This document shows positions 44,009 through 51,560 of a stretch of 64,000 bases of DNA, piece by piece. The DNA lies in contig CP119310.1 of NCBI GenBank assembly GCA_029203185.1, positions 992,001-1,056,000 on the forward strand. Reading direction: 5' to 3'. The position numbers were made by a program, and so were the translations under genes. The notes under the pieces were generated by a model that ran no database searches, had not been told where the DNA came from, and saw only the letters and a list, made by a program, of their open reading frames with translations. Origin of the DNA: Candidatus Chryseobacterium colombiense (GTDB lineage Bacteria; Bacteroidota; Bacteroidia; Flavobacteriales; Weeksellaceae). Every line of letters begins with the position of its first letter. Position 1 is the stretch's first letter.

Positions 44009-44526
44009 TGTCAATACTCATCACAAAAGCATCAATACAAGATTTAGCAACCTTACAAAGCTTGGGAAAAGAAACCTTTTATGAAACTTTTGCTCAACAC
44101 AATTCTGAGGAAGAAATGCAAAATTATCTGAATAAAAGCTTTGCTCTCGATAAATTAGCAGCTGAGCTCAACCATCAGGATTCACAATTTTTTCTGGCCT
44201 GGGAAGAAACTCTTCCGGTTGGATATTTAAAAGTAAATTCAGGAACAGCCCAGACAGAGCTACAAGATGAAACCTCTCTTGAAATTGAAAGAATATACGT
44301 AAAAAGCAGCCATCACGGTAAAAAAGTAGGACAGATTTTGTACGAAAAAGCATTAGAAATCGCTCAGAAAGAAAATAAAAAATACATCTGGTTAGGAGTC
44401 TGGGAAGAAAACATGAGAGCCGTTAATTTTTATAAAAAAAATGGTTTTGTGGAATTTAACAAACACATTTTCAGGCTGGGAAAGGAAGAACAAACCGACC
44501 TTATGATGAAAAAAATCCTTGATTAA
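44008..44526 (+). CDS. GNAT family N-acetyltransferase
   Basis: 172 residues with the GNAT fold: LEIERIYVKSSHHGKKVGQILYEKALEIAQK near 92-122 is motif A with the acetyl-CoA pyrophosphate-binding R/Q-x-x-G-x-G/A-type loop (HHGKKVG), and LGVWEENMRAVNFYKKNGFVEF near 130 is motif B. The N-terminus (ITKASIQDLATLQSLGKETFYETFAQHNSEEEM) looks like the spermidine/PaiA-like branch. The acceptor substrate is unknown. Confidence 0.87.
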   Translation: MSILITKASIQDLATLQSLGKETFYETFAQHNSEEEMQNYLNKSFALDKLAAELNHQDSQFFLAWEETLPVGYLKVNSGTAQTELQDETSLEIERIYVKSSHHGKKVGQILYEKALEIAQKENKKYIWLGVWEENMRAVNFYKKNGFVEFNKHIFRLGKEEQTDLMMKKILD

Positions 44527-44535
44527 AAAATATTT

Positions 44536-44581
44536 AAGAATCATAAAGACATAATTTCCCTTTTATGTTTTTATGATTCTT
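44536..44581. terminator. Hairpin between GNAT and MocR genes
   Basis: AAGAATCATAAA (44536-44547) pairs with TTTATGATTCTT (44570-44581) around a 22-nt loop; it separates the converging GNAT and MocR genes. Confidence 0.6.
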
Positions 44582-44582
44582 A

Positions 44583-46055
44583 TTATAGTAATTTTCTGAG
44601 ATTTTCAGAAAGAATTTCCACACTTTTTTCCATTTCATGCGTATTCAGATTTCCAAACCCCAATCTCATGGCCGTTAATTGCTGATTCTGATATAATAGC
44701 GTTTTAGGAATAAAAAGTTGATTCCGGCTACAGTTTCTGCTGAGCTGCATCAGATTTATTTTAACATCCAGTTCCATCCATACCGCAAGACCTCCCGCCG
44801 GTTTTTGAAAACGGACAAACTCCCCGAAGTTTTCCTGAATCAGGCACGCAAAATGATCCCGTCTTTCCTGGTAAATCTTGAGTGATTTCTTCAGATAACG
44901 GCTGATTTCCCCTTCCGCAATCATTTCTCCCAATACATGCTCCATTAAAATATCACCCTGCCGATCGATAATCCCGAGATATTTTCTCATCTCGATCATA
45001 AGATTTTCAGGAGCAACAATAAAACCTGTTCTAAAACCCGGCGCCAAAGATTTCCCAAAAGAGCCTATATAGATCACCATTCCATTAGTATCTGCACTGG
45101 CAAGCGGTAGAATAGGACTTTTATCATAATGAAAATCATAATCGTAATCATCTTCCAGGATAATAAACCCAAACTCATTGGCAAGATTTAATAATTCTAA
45201 TCTTCTCTGGGCACTCAAAGTAACCGTTGTAGGATAATGATGATGTGGAGTAAGGTACAGCATCCTTATTTTTTGCCGTTTACATATTTCTCTTACTTTT
45301 TCCACATCAATTCCTTCATCATCAATAGGAATCGTGACAATTTTCACCCCGGCTTTCTGGAAAATCATGTTCACGGAGAAATAGCTTAAAGCTCCTACCA
45401 GAACTGTATCTCCTTCTGATAATAAGATTTCGGATACAATATAAATACTCATTTCGGTGCTTCGGGTGATGAGAAGATTATTATTGGAAATCGGCAGTCC
45501 CCTCGATAAATTTAAGTATTGAGCCAGATGCTTTTTAAAGAACTCGCTTCCGTCCTGATTATAATGTCCTATTTTATGGGCTCTTCTTTTTAAAGTGGAG
45601 CTATAGATTCTCGATTGCTGATCAATTTGAGTCAGACGGATATCCGGAGCGCCGTCATTTAAAATAAATTCGCAATCTGAATGCTCAAAAGGATTATCTA
45701 AAATATTGGAAGTTTTAAAGCTAAATCCTGTTGATTTTGGATAGTTTTTAAGATTAATTGTATTGAAATCAATTGATTTTTCTTCGTTTTTACCAATAAT
45801 GAAAGTTCCTTTATTGGGAAAACTCTCCACCCAGCCTTGTGCAAAAAGCTCATCATATACCGCAACAATAGTATTTCTGTGAACTTCTAAAATCTGACTT
45901 AACGTTCTTGTTCCCGGAAGCTTAGTCCCGAAAGGCAAAAAGCCTCTCTGAATAGCATTGATCAGCTGATTGGTAATCTGCATATAAATCGTAGCTTCAG
46001 AATTTCTATCAATTTTAATGAAACTTTTATAAGGAATTTCAACCGGACTATTCAT
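44583..46055 (-). CDS. MocR-type (GntR/aminotransferase) regulator next to the biotin operon
   Basis: 490 residues. The N-terminal GntR winged helix (ATIYMQITNQLINAIQRGFLPFGTKLPGTRTLSQILEVHRNTIVAVYDEL) is joined to a fold-type I aminotransferase domain (LYLTPHHHYPTTVTLSAQRRLELLNLA, ILEDDYDYDFHY, VIYIGSFGKSLAPGFRTGFIVAP) with the PLP Lys in GSFGKSL. MocR proteins such as PdxR sense PLP or PLP adducts. It diverges from the biotin operon across 65 bp, so control of biotin genes is the natural inference; its ligand could be PLP or an amino-ketone intermediate bound as an aldimine. Confidence 0.88.
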   Translation of the reverse strand: MNSPVEIPYKSFIKIDRNSEATIYMQITNQLINAIQRGFLPFGTKLPGTRTLSQILEVHRNTIVAVYDELFAQGWVESFPNKGTFIIGKNEEKSIDFNTINLKNYPKSTGFSFKTSNILDNPFEHSDCEFILNDGAPDIRLTQIDQQSRIYSSTLKRRAHKIGHYNQDGSEFFKKHLAQYLNLSRGLPISNNNLLITRSTEMSIYIVSEILLSEGDTVLVGALSYFSVNMIFQKAGVKIVTIPIDDEGIDVEKVREICKRQKIRMLYLTPHHHYPTTVTLSAQRRLELLNLANEFGFIILEDDYDYDFHYDKSPILPLASADTNGMVIYIGSFGKSLAPGFRTGFIVAPENLMIEMRKYLGIIDRQGDILMEHVLGEMIAEGEISRYLKKSLKIYQERRDHFACLIQENFGEFVRFQKPAGGLAVWMELDVKINLMQLSRNCSRNQLFIPKTLLYQNQQLTAMRLGFGNLNTHEMEKSVEILSENLRKLL

Positions 46056-46065
46056 AATATAAAAA

Positions 46066-46103
46066 CTGGCACCATTGAACCATCCGGCAATATACTACTT
46101 TTG
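46066..46103 (+). promoter_or_regulatory. Biotin-operon promoter and candidate MocR direct repeats
   Basis: TTG (46075-46077), 18-bp spacer, TACTTTTG (46096-46103) form the promoter. Two direct repeats CYGGCAnnAT start at 46066 and 46084, 18 bp apart, and TTGAACC occurs at 46075 and 46101. MocR regulators commonly bind direct repeats, so these overlap the place where one would act. Confidence 0.5.
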
Positions 46104-46120
46104 AACCAAAACAAAAAAGA

Positions 46121-46744
46121 ATGGAATTTTACGATCTTTTAGAAAAAATAGTTCAGCAGAATGAAACTCACGCCAAATGGCTGAATACTCTTTCCTTTAT
46201 GGAAAACGCTGGAGCAAGAAAAATTTCGGCTTGTGAACACTCTACAGAAGTGAGTTTAATCCAGCTAAAACATGCAGCAGAAGAACATCGACATGCATAT
46301 TACCTTAAAAAACAAATCCTGAAGATCAGTTCCGAATTTTGCAAAACCTATAACAGCACAGAACTTTTAGCTTCAACAGCAACAAGACAATACCTTCATT
46401 CATTGGATATTAAAGCCTGTAAATACCTTCAGCAGGTTTTTAAATTGACAAAAGAAGAATTAAAATATGCTGCGTATCTTTTCGTTACCTACGCCATTGA
46501 AGTCCGTGCCGATGAATTATATCCTTTGTACCAGGAAATCCTGACAAAGACCTCATCCAAAATTATGGTCAAATCCATCATTCTGGAAGAAGAAGGACAC
46601 TTAGAAGAAATGATCAATCAGCTTAATGAATTTTCAGAAGACTGGAAAAAACATGCTGAAATCATTTTAACTATTGAAAAAGAGCTTCATGATCAATGGA
46701 TCAAGGCTATTTCTCAAGAGATCTTAGAACTCAATTATGCTTAG
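46121..46744 (+). CDS. Unknown ferritin-like putative diiron protein, first gene of the biotin operon
   Basis: 207 residues, soluble and almost entirely helical. I do not recognise a named family. The residue pattern fits a four-helix diiron bundle: acidic residues Glu28/Glu39/Glu43 in the first helical region, ExxH at Glu55-His58 (AAEEHRHAY), Glu127/Glu132 in AIEVRADELY, and ExxH at Glu157-His160 (ILEEEGHLEEM). Ferritin-like oxidases and oxygenases (rubrerythrin, COQ7, AurF types) use this scheme. The last 8 bp overlap the bioF start, so it is translationally coupled to biotin synthesis. As bioC, bioH, bioI, bioW and bioZ are absent here, it may act in making the pimeloyl precursor; iron storage or a scaffold role is also possible. 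Confidence 0.7.
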   Translation: MEFYDLLEKIVQQNETHAKWLNTLSFMENAGARKISACEHSTEVSLIQLKHAAEEHRHAYYLKKQILKISSEFCKTYNSTELLASTATRQYLHSLDIKACKYLQQVFKLTKEELKYAAYLFVTYAIEVRADELYPLYQEILTKTSSKIMVKSIILEEEGHLEEMINQLNEFSEDWKKHAEIILTIEKELHDQWIKAISQEILELNYA

Positions 46745-47846
46745 TAAGTTTCATCATTTTCAGGAAGCTTTAGATAAAAGAAAAGAAAACGGGACATTAA
46801 GGGTTTTAAAACCTAAACCGGAAGGAATTGATTTCTATTCCAATGATTATTTAGGATTAGCAAGAAATACAAATTTTCAAAATTTATTATTAAAAAGTGT
46901 TTTAGAAAATCCTGAATTGCTTACAGGAAGCACCGGTTCGAGGTTGATAAGCGGAAACAGCTCTATTATCAACGAAACCGAAGAATATATTGCAAAAGAA
47001 CATCAATACGAATCGGCTTTGTTTTTCCCTTCAGGATACAACGCCAATCTTGCTTTGCTCTCTACGCTTCCGACGCGTCATGACACCATTATTGTCGATG
47101 AAATGATTCATCGATCTGTGCATGATGCCTGCAAAATGTCGCTTGCCAAAAAGCTAAAATTCAAACATAACAATCCTGAACATTTAGAAGAAATTTTAAA
47201 AAGGCAAAATAATCACTGTTATGTGGCAATAGAAAGTTTATATTCAATGGATGGAGACATTGCACCCCTTCAGGAAATCGTACGGATCACCAGAAAATAC
47301 AACGCGAGCCTCATAGTAGATGAAGCTCATGCTTTCGGTGTTTTCGGATATGGCTTGGTTAACACCCTACAACTGCAAAAAAATGTTTTAGCCACTGTAA
47401 TCACCTACGGAAAAGCACTGGGAACACACGGAGCCGTAATTTTAACTGACAAGCTTATATACAATTACCTCATCAACTTTGCTTCTCCTTTTATCTACAC
47501 CACATCAGCACACGATTTCCTCTGGATGAGCATTCAAAAAGGATATGATTTTTTAAAGGATAATCTACACTTAGCTATCCGGCTGCAGGAAAATATTAAA
47601 TTTTTCACAACGCAAAATACATCCGGCATATCTTCTGAGAAAAGTCCCGTACAGGCCATAATCATTCCCGACAACCAACAGTTAAAAGCTTTGAAAGAAG
47701 CTTTATCTGAAAACGGATTTTTGACATATGCAGTTTTCAGCCCAACAGTGAAGGAAGGAGAAGAGAGATTAAGAATCTGTCTTCATAGTTTTAATACACA
47801 AGAGGAAATTATTGATTTAACAAAGATTATTAAGGATTTTATTTAA
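46737..47846 (+). CDS. bioF: 8-amino-7-oxononanoate synthase
   Basis: 369 residues. BioF condenses pimeloyl-ACP or -CoA with alanine to KAPA, using PLP. YSNDYLGLARN and TGSTGSRLISGNSSI at the N-terminus, VDEAHAFGVFGYG near 200 and ITYGKALGTHGAVIL with the PLP Lys226 are the AONS family hallmarks. Its start overlaps the upstream diiron-type gene by 8 bp. A 106-bp gap with a small repeat separates it from bioD. The related enzymes 2-amino-3-ketobutyrate CoA ligase and SPT are possible by fold, but the biotin context settles it. Confidence 0.93.
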   Translation: MLSKFHHFQEALDKRKENGTLRVLKPKPEGIDFYSNDYLGLARNTNFQNLLLKSVLENPELLTGSTGSRLISGNSSIINETEEYIAKEHQYESALFFPSGYNANLALLSTLPTRHDTIIVDEMIHRSVHDACKMSLAKKLKFKHNNPEHLEEILKRQNNHCYVAIESLYSMDGDIAPLQEIVRITRKYNASLIVDEAHAFGVFGYGLVNTLQLQKNVLATVITYGKALGTHGAVILTDKLIYNYLINFASPFIYTTSAHDFLWMSIQKGYDFLKDNLHLAIRLQENIKFFTTQNTSGISSEKSPVQAIIIPDNQQLKALKEALSENGFLTYAVFSPTVKEGEERLRICLHSFNTQEEIIDLTKIIKDFI

Positions 47847-47859
47847 AGTAATCTGTTAT

Positions 47860-47930
47860 GCTGAACGAAATATAATGGAGCGAAGAACCTTTTACTTAAA
47901 AGGATTTCTCCTTCGTCGAAATGACAGAAG
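47860..47930. repeat. Interspersed repeat fragment between bioF and bioD
   Basis: The segment contains AGGATTTCTCCTTCGTCGAA and TGACAG and, read on the minus strand, resembles the arms of the hairpin at 21248-21304 (TGAC..GAAGGA..AATC). An inner stem CCTTTT/AAAAGG lies at about 47889-47902. It separates bioF from bioD without a clear terminator. Confidence 0.5.
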
Positions 47931-47952
47931 ATAACCAAATACATATAAAATT

Positions 47953-48603
47953 ATGAATTTAGAAATAGAAACGAAAAACATAGAACAAAAACAGCTTTTC
48001 GTCACAGGAATAGGAACTGAGGTCGGAAAAACCGTGTGTTCGGCGGTTTTAACAAAATATTTCAATGCAGACTACTGGAAGCCTGTACAGTCGGGAGATT
48101 TAGATTTTTCTGACAGTCAGAAAATCAAAGAATGGGTAGGAGAGAACACTGTTTGTCATTCTGAAACTTACCGTTTTCAGCTTGCCGCTTCACCTCATCA
48201 ATCTGCATCAGAAGAAAATGTTTTAATTGATCTCAACCAATTTAAAATTCCTGAAACTCAAAATAATTTAATCGTAGAAGGAGCAGGAGGTTTACTGGTT
48301 CCACTCAACGAGAAAGATTTCATTATTGATCTGATTATAAAACTAAATCTTCCTGTTGCTTTGGTGGTAAGAAATTACCTCGGCTGCATCAATCATACCT
48401 TATTATCAATCTCAGTTTTGAATCAGAGCGGAATAAAGCTAGAATATCTGATCCTGAACGGAGATTTTCCAAAGGATACGGAAAGAATAATTCGCAACCA
48501 TATTCAACAGGAAACAAAAATCATCAGGATCCCAGACTTAGAAAAAATAACAAAAGAAAATATAGAAAACATAGTACAACACTTAGAAAAAATAGACTTA
48601 TGA
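47953..48603 (+). CDS. bioD: Dethiobiotin synthetase
   Basis: 216 residues. BioD carboxylates DAPA to dethiobiotin with ATP. The P-loop is VTGIGTEVGKTVCSAVL at residues 17-33, the conserved WKPVQSG follows near 42, and VEGAGGLLVPLNEKDF near 110 is the family block that closes the active site. The C-terminal LILNGDFPKDTERIIRNHI fits the nucleotide-base region. Its 3' end overlaps the bioB start by 4 bp (ATGA). Confidence 0.95.
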   Translation: MNLEIETKNIEQKQLFVTGIGTEVGKTVCSAVLTKYFNADYWKPVQSGDLDFSDSQKIKEWVGENTVCHSETYRFQLAASPHQSASEENVLIDLNQFKIPETQNNLIVEGAGGLLVPLNEKDFIIDLIIKLNLPVALVVRNYLGCINHTLLSISVLNQSGIKLEYLILNGDFPKDTERIIRNHIQQETKIIRIPDLEKITKENIENIVQHLEKIDL

Positions 48604-49613
48604 ATAAAAAGCAATTAAGAAACGACTGGACAAAAGAAGAAATAGAGGAAATTTATAATCTTCCACTTCTTGAACTCATATACAAAGCAGCCACTATTCA
48701 TCGCGAATGGCATAATCCCGAAGAAGTACAAATGTCCACTTTATTATCGATAAAAACCGGAGGATGTCCTGAAGACTGTTCGTATTGCGGACAGGCAGCC
48801 CGTTATCACACCAATATCAAAGTTCAGGCACTGCTTCCCACAGAAACAGTAATTGAGCACGCTAAAAAAGCTAAAGAAGGAGGCTCATCCCGTTTCTGTA
48901 TGGCTGCAGCATGGAGAGAAGTCCGTGACAACCGTGATTTTGATCGTGTAATTGATATGGTAAAAGGTGTCAATGATCTCGGAATGGAGGTTTGCTGTAC
49001 CTTGGGAATGTTGACGGAAGATCAGGCCATTCGACTGCAGGAAGCTGGTCTATATGCTTACAACCATAATCTTGACACTTCCGAACAGTATTACGAAGAA
49101 ATTATTTCCACAAGAACTTTTGATAACAGAATTAATACCATCAACAACGTAAGAAAAGCAGGAATTACTGTTTGCTCGGGAGGAATTATAGGATTGGGGG
49201 AAACTCATAAAGACAGAATTTCTATGCTATTGACTTTATCAACCATGCCCAAACATCCGGAATCTGTTCCTATCAATGCATTGGCCAGAGTAGAAGGAAC
49301 TCCGCTTCAGGACAACGAGAAAACAAACACCTGGGAAATGGTAAGAATGATTGCTACGGCAAGAATCGTCATGCCTTCATCTATGGTTCGTCTAAGTGCC
49401 GGAAGAATTGAAATGACCGAATTTGAACAGGGGTGGTGTTTTATGGCAGGCGCCAATTCTATATTCACAGGAGAAAGAGAAACTTTATTGGTCACTCCTA
49501 ATCCCGGAGTTTCTGAAGATATGCAAATGCTGCAGACATTAGGATTAAAACCAATGAAAAGACAAGCAGAAAAAGCTATGGATCAGTTTGAAACCTGGAA
49601 AGCCAATTTCTAA
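48600..49613 (+). CDS. bioB: Biotin synthase
   Basis: 337 residues, radical SAM. GGCPEDCSYCGQAARYHT gives the CxxxCxxC cluster at Cys56, Cys60 and Cys63 for the 4Fe-4S cluster; CMAAAWREVRD, EVCCTLGML, YNHNLDTS and MVRLSAGRIEM (Arg in the 2Fe-2S site) complete the BioB pattern. It inserts sulfur into dethiobiotin. The start overlaps bioD by 4 bp. Confidence 0.97.
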   Translation: MNKKQLRNDWTKEEIEEIYNLPLLELIYKAATIHREWHNPEEVQMSTLLSIKTGGCPEDCSYCGQAARYHTNIKVQALLPTETVIEHAKKAKEGGSSRFCMAAAWREVRDNRDFDRVIDMVKGVNDLGMEVCCTLGMLTEDQAIRLQEAGLYAYNHNLDTSEQYYEEIISTRTFDNRINTINNVRKAGITVCSGGIIGLGETHKDRISMLLTLSTMPKHPESVPINALARVEGTPLQDNEKTNTWEMVRMIATARIVMPSSMVRLSAGRIEMTEFEQGWCFMAGANSIFTGERETLLVTPNPGVSEDMQMLQTLGLKPMKRQAEKAMDQFETWKANF

Positions 49614-49631
49614 TTGCTTAATTTCTAAAAC

Positions 49632-50900
49632 ATGAATTTACAAGAACGCGATAAGCTTGTCAACTGGCATCCTTACACGCAAATGAAAACCGCAGAAGAC
49701 GCAATCCCTATTATAAAAGGAAAAGGGGTTTATCTTTTTGATGATCAAGGAAAGCAATATATTGATGCCGTTTCTTCCTGGTGGGTAACCTTACATGGTC
49801 ATGCTCATCCGTATATTGCTCAAAAAGTTTCGGAACAGCTACACACCTTAGAACAGGTAATTTTTGCAGGTTTTACACACGAACCCGCCATCCGGCTTTC
49901 GGAAAATTTATTAAAGCTTTTGCCCGAGAATCAGGAAAAAGTATTTTATTCCGATAATGGCTCAACCGCAGTAGAAGTTGCTTTAAAAATGTGTATTCAA
50001 TTCGCATATAACCAAGGAAAAGAAAAGACAAAAATCTTAGCTTTTAAAGATGCTTATCATGGAGATACTTTCGGTGCCATGTCTGTAAGCGGAAGAAGTA
50101 TCTGGACAAAACCTTTTGGAGATATGCTGTTTGATGTTGTATTTATTGAAACTCCAACCTCAGACAACCTGGAAAGCTTAAGGTCTCTGATCAAAAATAT
50201 TGCTGATGAAATCGCGTGTTTCATTTATGAACCATTAGTTCAAGGTGCGGCAGGAATGCTGATGCACAATCCGGAAGATTTATCCGAATTAATGAAATTT
50301 TGTAAAGAGCTAAACATTTTAATGATTCAGGATGAAGTGTTCACAGGTTTTGGCAGAACAGGGAAATTATTTGCAGCCGATTACCTTACAGAGCAACCCG
50401 ATATCATGTGTTTCTCAAAAGGATTAACAGGGGGAACAATGCCTATGGGAATTACGACTTCCTCTAATGAGATCTTCAACGCTTTTTTATCTGAAGACAA
50501 ATACAAAACTCTGTTTCACGGGCATTCTTTTACGGCGAATCCATTAGCATGTACTGCTGCTTTAGCCAGCATGGAGCTTTTGTTGAAAGAAGAAACATGG
50601 GAAAATATTCATTCAATCACTAAAAAGCATAAAGAGTTTTCTAAAACTCTACAACAGCATCCACAAGTTGAAAATGTACGCCAGACAGGAACCATCTTAG
50701 CGTGGGATTTTAAGACAGAGCATGGAACTTCTTATTTTAATACGATCGGAAAGTTCTTTTATCATGAATTTCTGAATAAAAGCATTATTATGAGACCTTT
50801 AGGGAACGTAATGTACCTTGTTCCTCCTTATTGTATCACTTCTGAAGAACTGGACTATATTTATCAATCTATTCTGGAGGTTTTAGAAATGAAACCCTAA
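49632..50900 (+). CDS. bioA: Adenosylmethionine-8-amino-7-oxononanoate aminotransferase
   Basis: 422 residues, class III PLP aminotransferase that converts KAPA to DAPA with SAM as amino donor in the classic enzyme. WHPYTQMKTAEDAIPI at the N-terminus is diagnostic for BioA; SSWWVTLHGHAHPYIA, FYSDNGSTAVEVALKM, MIQDEVFTGFGRTGKLFA and MCFSKGLTGGTMPMG with PLP Lys263 follow. HGHSFTANPLACTAALASMELL is the last conserved block. It is 18 bp after bioB and ends in a hairpin shared with the Lrp gene. Confidence 0.96.
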   Translation: MNLQERDKLVNWHPYTQMKTAEDAIPIIKGKGVYLFDDQGKQYIDAVSSWWVTLHGHAHPYIAQKVSEQLHTLEQVIFAGFTHEPAIRLSENLLKLLPENQEKVFYSDNGSTAVEVALKMCIQFAYNQGKEKTKILAFKDAYHGDTFGAMSVSGRSIWTKPFGDMLFDVVFIETPTSDNLESLRSLIKNIADEIACFIYEPLVQGAAGMLMHNPEDLSELMKFCKELNILMIQDEVFTGFGRTGKLFAADYLTEQPDIMCFSKGLTGGTMPMGITTSSNEIFNAFLSEDKYKTLFHGHSFTANPLACTAALASMELLLKEETWENIHSITKKHKEFSKTLQQHPQVENVRQTGTILAWDFKTEHGTSYFNTIGKFFYHEFLNKSIIMRPLGNVMYLVPPYCITSEELDYIYQSILEVLEMKP

Positions 50901-50904
50901 TTAA

Positions 50905-50946
50905 AAAATCAAAGGTCTCCGAAAATGAAACAGAGACCTTGATTTT
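50905..50946. terminator. Bidirectional terminator after bioA
   Basis: AATCAAAGGTCTC (from about 50907) pairs with GAGACCTTGATT (50933-50944) with one bulged base. The left side has an A run and the right a T run, and the right arm reaches the Lrp stop codon. Confidence 0.7.
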
Positions 50947-51415
50947 ATATAATCTGATAGCTTTCTTTAATACTGTTCATCACAAAGATGCTTTTCGTCT
51001 GTCCGATTCCTTCTATCTCGGAAAGCTTATTGACGAAGAATTCATGAAAATCATCCATATTGGCCGCCAAGATTTTCAGCATAAAATCAAACTCTCCGCT
51101 TATATTGTAAAATTCTACCACTTCTTTTAGTTTGCCCACCTGATCAATGAAAGCTCCTGCTGTTTTTTTATTATGAACATTCAGAGCAACCATACAGATC
51201 ACCATCATGCCTTTCTCAACTTTTTTTCGGTCTATAACAGCAGTGTACCCTTTAATGATTCCCAACTTTTCAAGCCGCTTTATGCGTTCATGAGTAGGAG
51301 TAGGGCTCAAATTAATTCTTACTGCAATATCACGAATACTCAGCTTTGCATCTTTCTGCAGAATTCGTAAAATAGACAGGTCTTTCTCATCCGGTATATA
51401 TATTTCAGCAGCCAT
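50945..51415 (-). CDS. Lrp/AsnC family transcriptional regulator
   Basis: 156 residues. The N-terminal winged helix is DLSILRILQKDAKLSIRDIAVRINLSPTPTHERIKRLEKLGIIKGY, exactly the Lrp pattern, and the C-terminal RAM/ligand domain contains MMVICMVALNVHNKKTAGAF and EVVEFYNISGEFDFMLKIL with the Gly loop for an effector amino acid. Lrp-type proteins form octamers and sense amino acids. It is divergent from the MFS exporter, which it may control; a palindrome lies in the 145-bp spacer. Confidence 0.92.
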   Translation of the reverse strand: MAAEIYIPDEKDLSILRILQKDAKLSIRDIAVRINLSPTPTHERIKRLEKLGIIKGYTAVIDRKKVEKGMMVICMVALNVHNKKTAGAFIDQVGKLKEVVEFYNISGEFDFMLKILAANMDDFHEFFVNKLSEIEGIGQTKSIFVMNSIKESYQII

Positions 51416-51506
51416 ACGTTCTTTTTATTATTTTAATTGCCTGTAAAATAGAACAATTGATCTTTTATTAATTCAAATATATAAATATCGTTCTGAATTT
51501 ATATTA

Positions 51507-51541
51507 AAATTTTATAAAAAGTTCTATAAAATTTAATTTTG
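51507..51541 (+). promoter_or_regulatory. Palindrome and -7 box in the Lrp/MFS spacer
   Basis: AAATTTTATA (51507-51516) and TATAAAATTT (51525-51534) form 10-bp arms around 8 bp. The right arm abuts the -7 box TAATTTTG (51534-51541) of the MFS gene. ATAGAAC (51450-51456) and GTTCTAT (51521-51527) form another distant inverted pair. Either may be a binding site for the divergent Lrp protein. Confidence 0.45.
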
Positions 51542-51560
51542 CAACACAAAAACATGTACA

